Shown piece by piece: positions 12,760 to 13,883 of a stretch of 13,883 nucleotides of DNA. Below the pieces are notes generated by a model. That model saw only the letters and a list, made by a program, of their open reading frames with translations, ran no database searches and was not told where the DNA came from. The stretch's first letter is position 1. Each line of letters begins with the position of its first letter. Source of the DNA: JBJXFK01 sp046155505 (GTDB taxonomy: Bacteria > Planctomycetota > Phycisphaerae > UBA1845 > Fen-1342); assembly GCA_046155505.1 (NCBI GenBank), contig JBJXFK010000177.1:1-13883 (forward strand). Reading direction: 5' to 3'. The translations under genes were made by a program, and so were the position numbers.

Positions 12760-13883
12760 GTGAAATCCGCCCCATTTGCCGCATCGCTCGCGATCGGCAT
12801 CGTCGCTGTCACCTGTACCGCGCTTGCTCAATCGTCGGCACAGCCAATCGCCGCCGACAAGGCCGCCGGCTGGCGCGTGCTGTTCGACGGCACGAGTACG
12901 AGTGCGTTTCGCGGATACAAAAAAAAGGAATTTCCGGCGCAGGGTTGGGCGATCGAGGATGGCACGCTGAAGGTGAGCAAGGGCGGCGGCGACATCATCA
13001 CCGTCGATCAGTTCGGCGATTTTGAGCTGGAGTTCGAGTTCAAGGTCTCGGCCAAGGGCAACTCGGGCCTTATGTATCGCGTCACCGAGAAGCACGGCGC
13101 GACATGGCAGACCGGGCCGGAATATCAGGTTCTCGACGATGCGGGGTACGAAAAGAAACCAAGCGATCCGCAATCGAGCGGCGCGATTTACGATCTGGTC
13201 GCGCCGAGCGAGAGCAAGGTGACGCGGCCCGTCGGAGAGTTCAATCAGGGTCGCATTCGCATCCTGAATAACGTACTTACGCACTGGCTCAACGGCGTGA
13301 AGGTGGCCGATGCGGTGCTGGGTTCGGATGACTGGAAGAAGCGCATCGCAGCGAGCAAGTTCAACGCGTTCGAGGGCTTTGGCGCGCAGCCGCGCGGACA
13401 CATCGCGTTTCAGGATCACGGCAACGACATCTGGTTCCGCAACATTCGCGTTCGCGAACTGGACAAGCCGACCCTCGGCGAAGTTGCACTCTTCGACGGC
13501 AAGTCGCTCGCGGGCTGGAAATTTGTGACCGGCGACGGCAGCGACGGATCGAAATCGTGGAGTGTTCGCGACGGCGTGTTGGTGTGCACCGGCGCGCCGG
13601 CCGGGTTCATCAAGACGGAAAAGGACTTTCGCAACTTCGTGCTGCGGCTCGAATGGCGCTGGAGCCCGGAGAGCAAGGCCACCGGAAACAGCGGCGTGCT
13701 GGTGCGAACAGACCCATCGCCGAAGGTCTGGCCCAAGTCGTTCGAGGCGCAGTTGCAGCACGGCAGCGCCGGCGACATCTGGCTGATCGACGGCTTCGCG
13801 GCGAAAGTCGATCCCGCCCGCACCGAAGGTCGCCGAACGAAACGCAGCGGCGGGGCGGAGCGTGCGGTGGGCGAGTGGAACGA
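12760..13883 (+). CDS. Exported protein with two DUF1080 (3-keto-disaccharide hydrolase-like) domains, 3' end missing
   Basis: 374 residues are visible and the frame is open to the window edge. The signal peptide (1-23, cleavage near ALA-QS) is followed by a first DUF1080 jelly-roll (about 37-233): WRVLFDGTSTSAFRGY, WAIEDGTLKV, DFELEFEFKVSAKGNSGLMY, GPEYQVLDD, HWLNGV, GHIAFQDHGNDIWFRNIRV. A second copy begins at about 241 with EVALFDGKSLAGWKF, WSVRDGVLVC, FVLRLEWRW, NSGVLVR, SFEAQLQ and is cut off near 374. Single DUF1080 domains in Planctomycetota and Bacteroidota include 3-keto-glycoside hydrolases, concanavalin-like in fold; the present substrate is unknown. GTG 12760 has GGAGA 5 nt upstream; the ATG at 12755 is in another frame. 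Confidence 0.9.
   Translation, partial: MKSAPFAASLAIGIVAVTCTALAQSSAQPIAADKAAGWRVLFDGTSTSAFRGYKKKEFPAQGWAIEDGTLKVSKGGGDIITVDQFGDFELEFEFKVSAKGNSGLMYRVTEKHGATWQTGPEYQVLDDAGYEKKPSDPQSSGAIYDLVAPSESKVTRPVGEFNQGRIRILNNVLTHWLNGVKVADAVLGSDDWKKRIAASKFNAFEGFGAQPRGHIAFQDHGNDIWFRNIRVRELDKPTLGEVALFDGKSLAGWKFVTGDGSDGSKSWSVRDGVLVCTGAPAGFIKTEKDFRNFVLRLEWRWSPESKATGNSGVLVRTDPSPKVWPKSFEAQLQHGSAGDIWLIDGFAAKVDPARTEGRRTKRSGGAERAVGEWN

Noticed and set aside
12688..13761. 357-residue open frame on the minus strand
   Set aside because: It lies antisense to the tandem DUF1080 gene, which has clear domains, a signal peptide and a ribosome binding site; the antisense product shows no family features.

Overview
The window looks like a chromosomal segment of a GC-rich member of the Planctomycetota (Phycisphaerae-like is a guess). 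The grounds are gene content: an alpha/beta hydrolase with a C-terminal dockerin-like double repeat, two PEP-CTERM surface proteins, a tandem DUF1080 protein, a YdjY-domain protein, a TrmB regulator, Asp/Pro/Asn-rich lipoproteins, and a large sigma factor with several N-terminal helix-turn-helix modules. These are family-level recognitions made by eye; no database was searched. No rRNA, tRNA, CRISPR array, transposase or phage gene was seen. || Layout. 1-548 is the end of a secreted-type hydrolase (+). 585-2276 is a multi-HTH sigma-70 family factor (-), divergent across about 0.4 kb from a TrmB-like regulator at 2674-3537 (+). That spacer holds a good promoter whose -10 is overlapped by an inverted repeat. 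3597-4535 (+) is a six-repeat beta-propeller PEP-CTERM protein. A 27-bp inverted repeat then separates it from a convergent exported Cys-type glutathione peroxidase (4749-5393, -). 5830-6648 (-) is an exported LolA-like protein bracketed by two direct copies of a 77-bp dispersed repeat. 7025-7777 (-) is a DNRLRE/PEP-CTERM protein, and 7869-8855 (-) is an exported YdjY-domain protein. || 8952-10758 (-) holds three lipoproteins in a row: one DUF4382-like and two very small. All have a lipobox, a short Leu/Gly-rich segment directly after the lipid-bearing Cys, and DPN-rich or poly-Asp tails. A strong intrinsic terminator (8874-8918) closes the block. Divergent from it, 10969-11763 (+) encodes a degenerate xylose-isomerase-like TIM barrel whose end overlaps by 11 bp the start of a homocysteine S-methyltransferase gene (11753-12667, +). 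A tandem DUF1080 gene (12760 onward, +) runs off the right edge. || How they fit together: most products carry export signals (Sec signal peptides, lipoboxes, PEP-CTERM tails), so this is mainly a cell-envelope locus with two regulators (sigma factor and TrmB) at one end and a two-gene cytoplasmic metabolic operon near the other. No single integrated pathway is evident. The least explained parts are the DPN/poly-Asp lipoprotein cluster, the degenerate TIM barrel coupled to the methyltransferase, the multi-HTH sigma factor and the dispersed intergenic repeat family.
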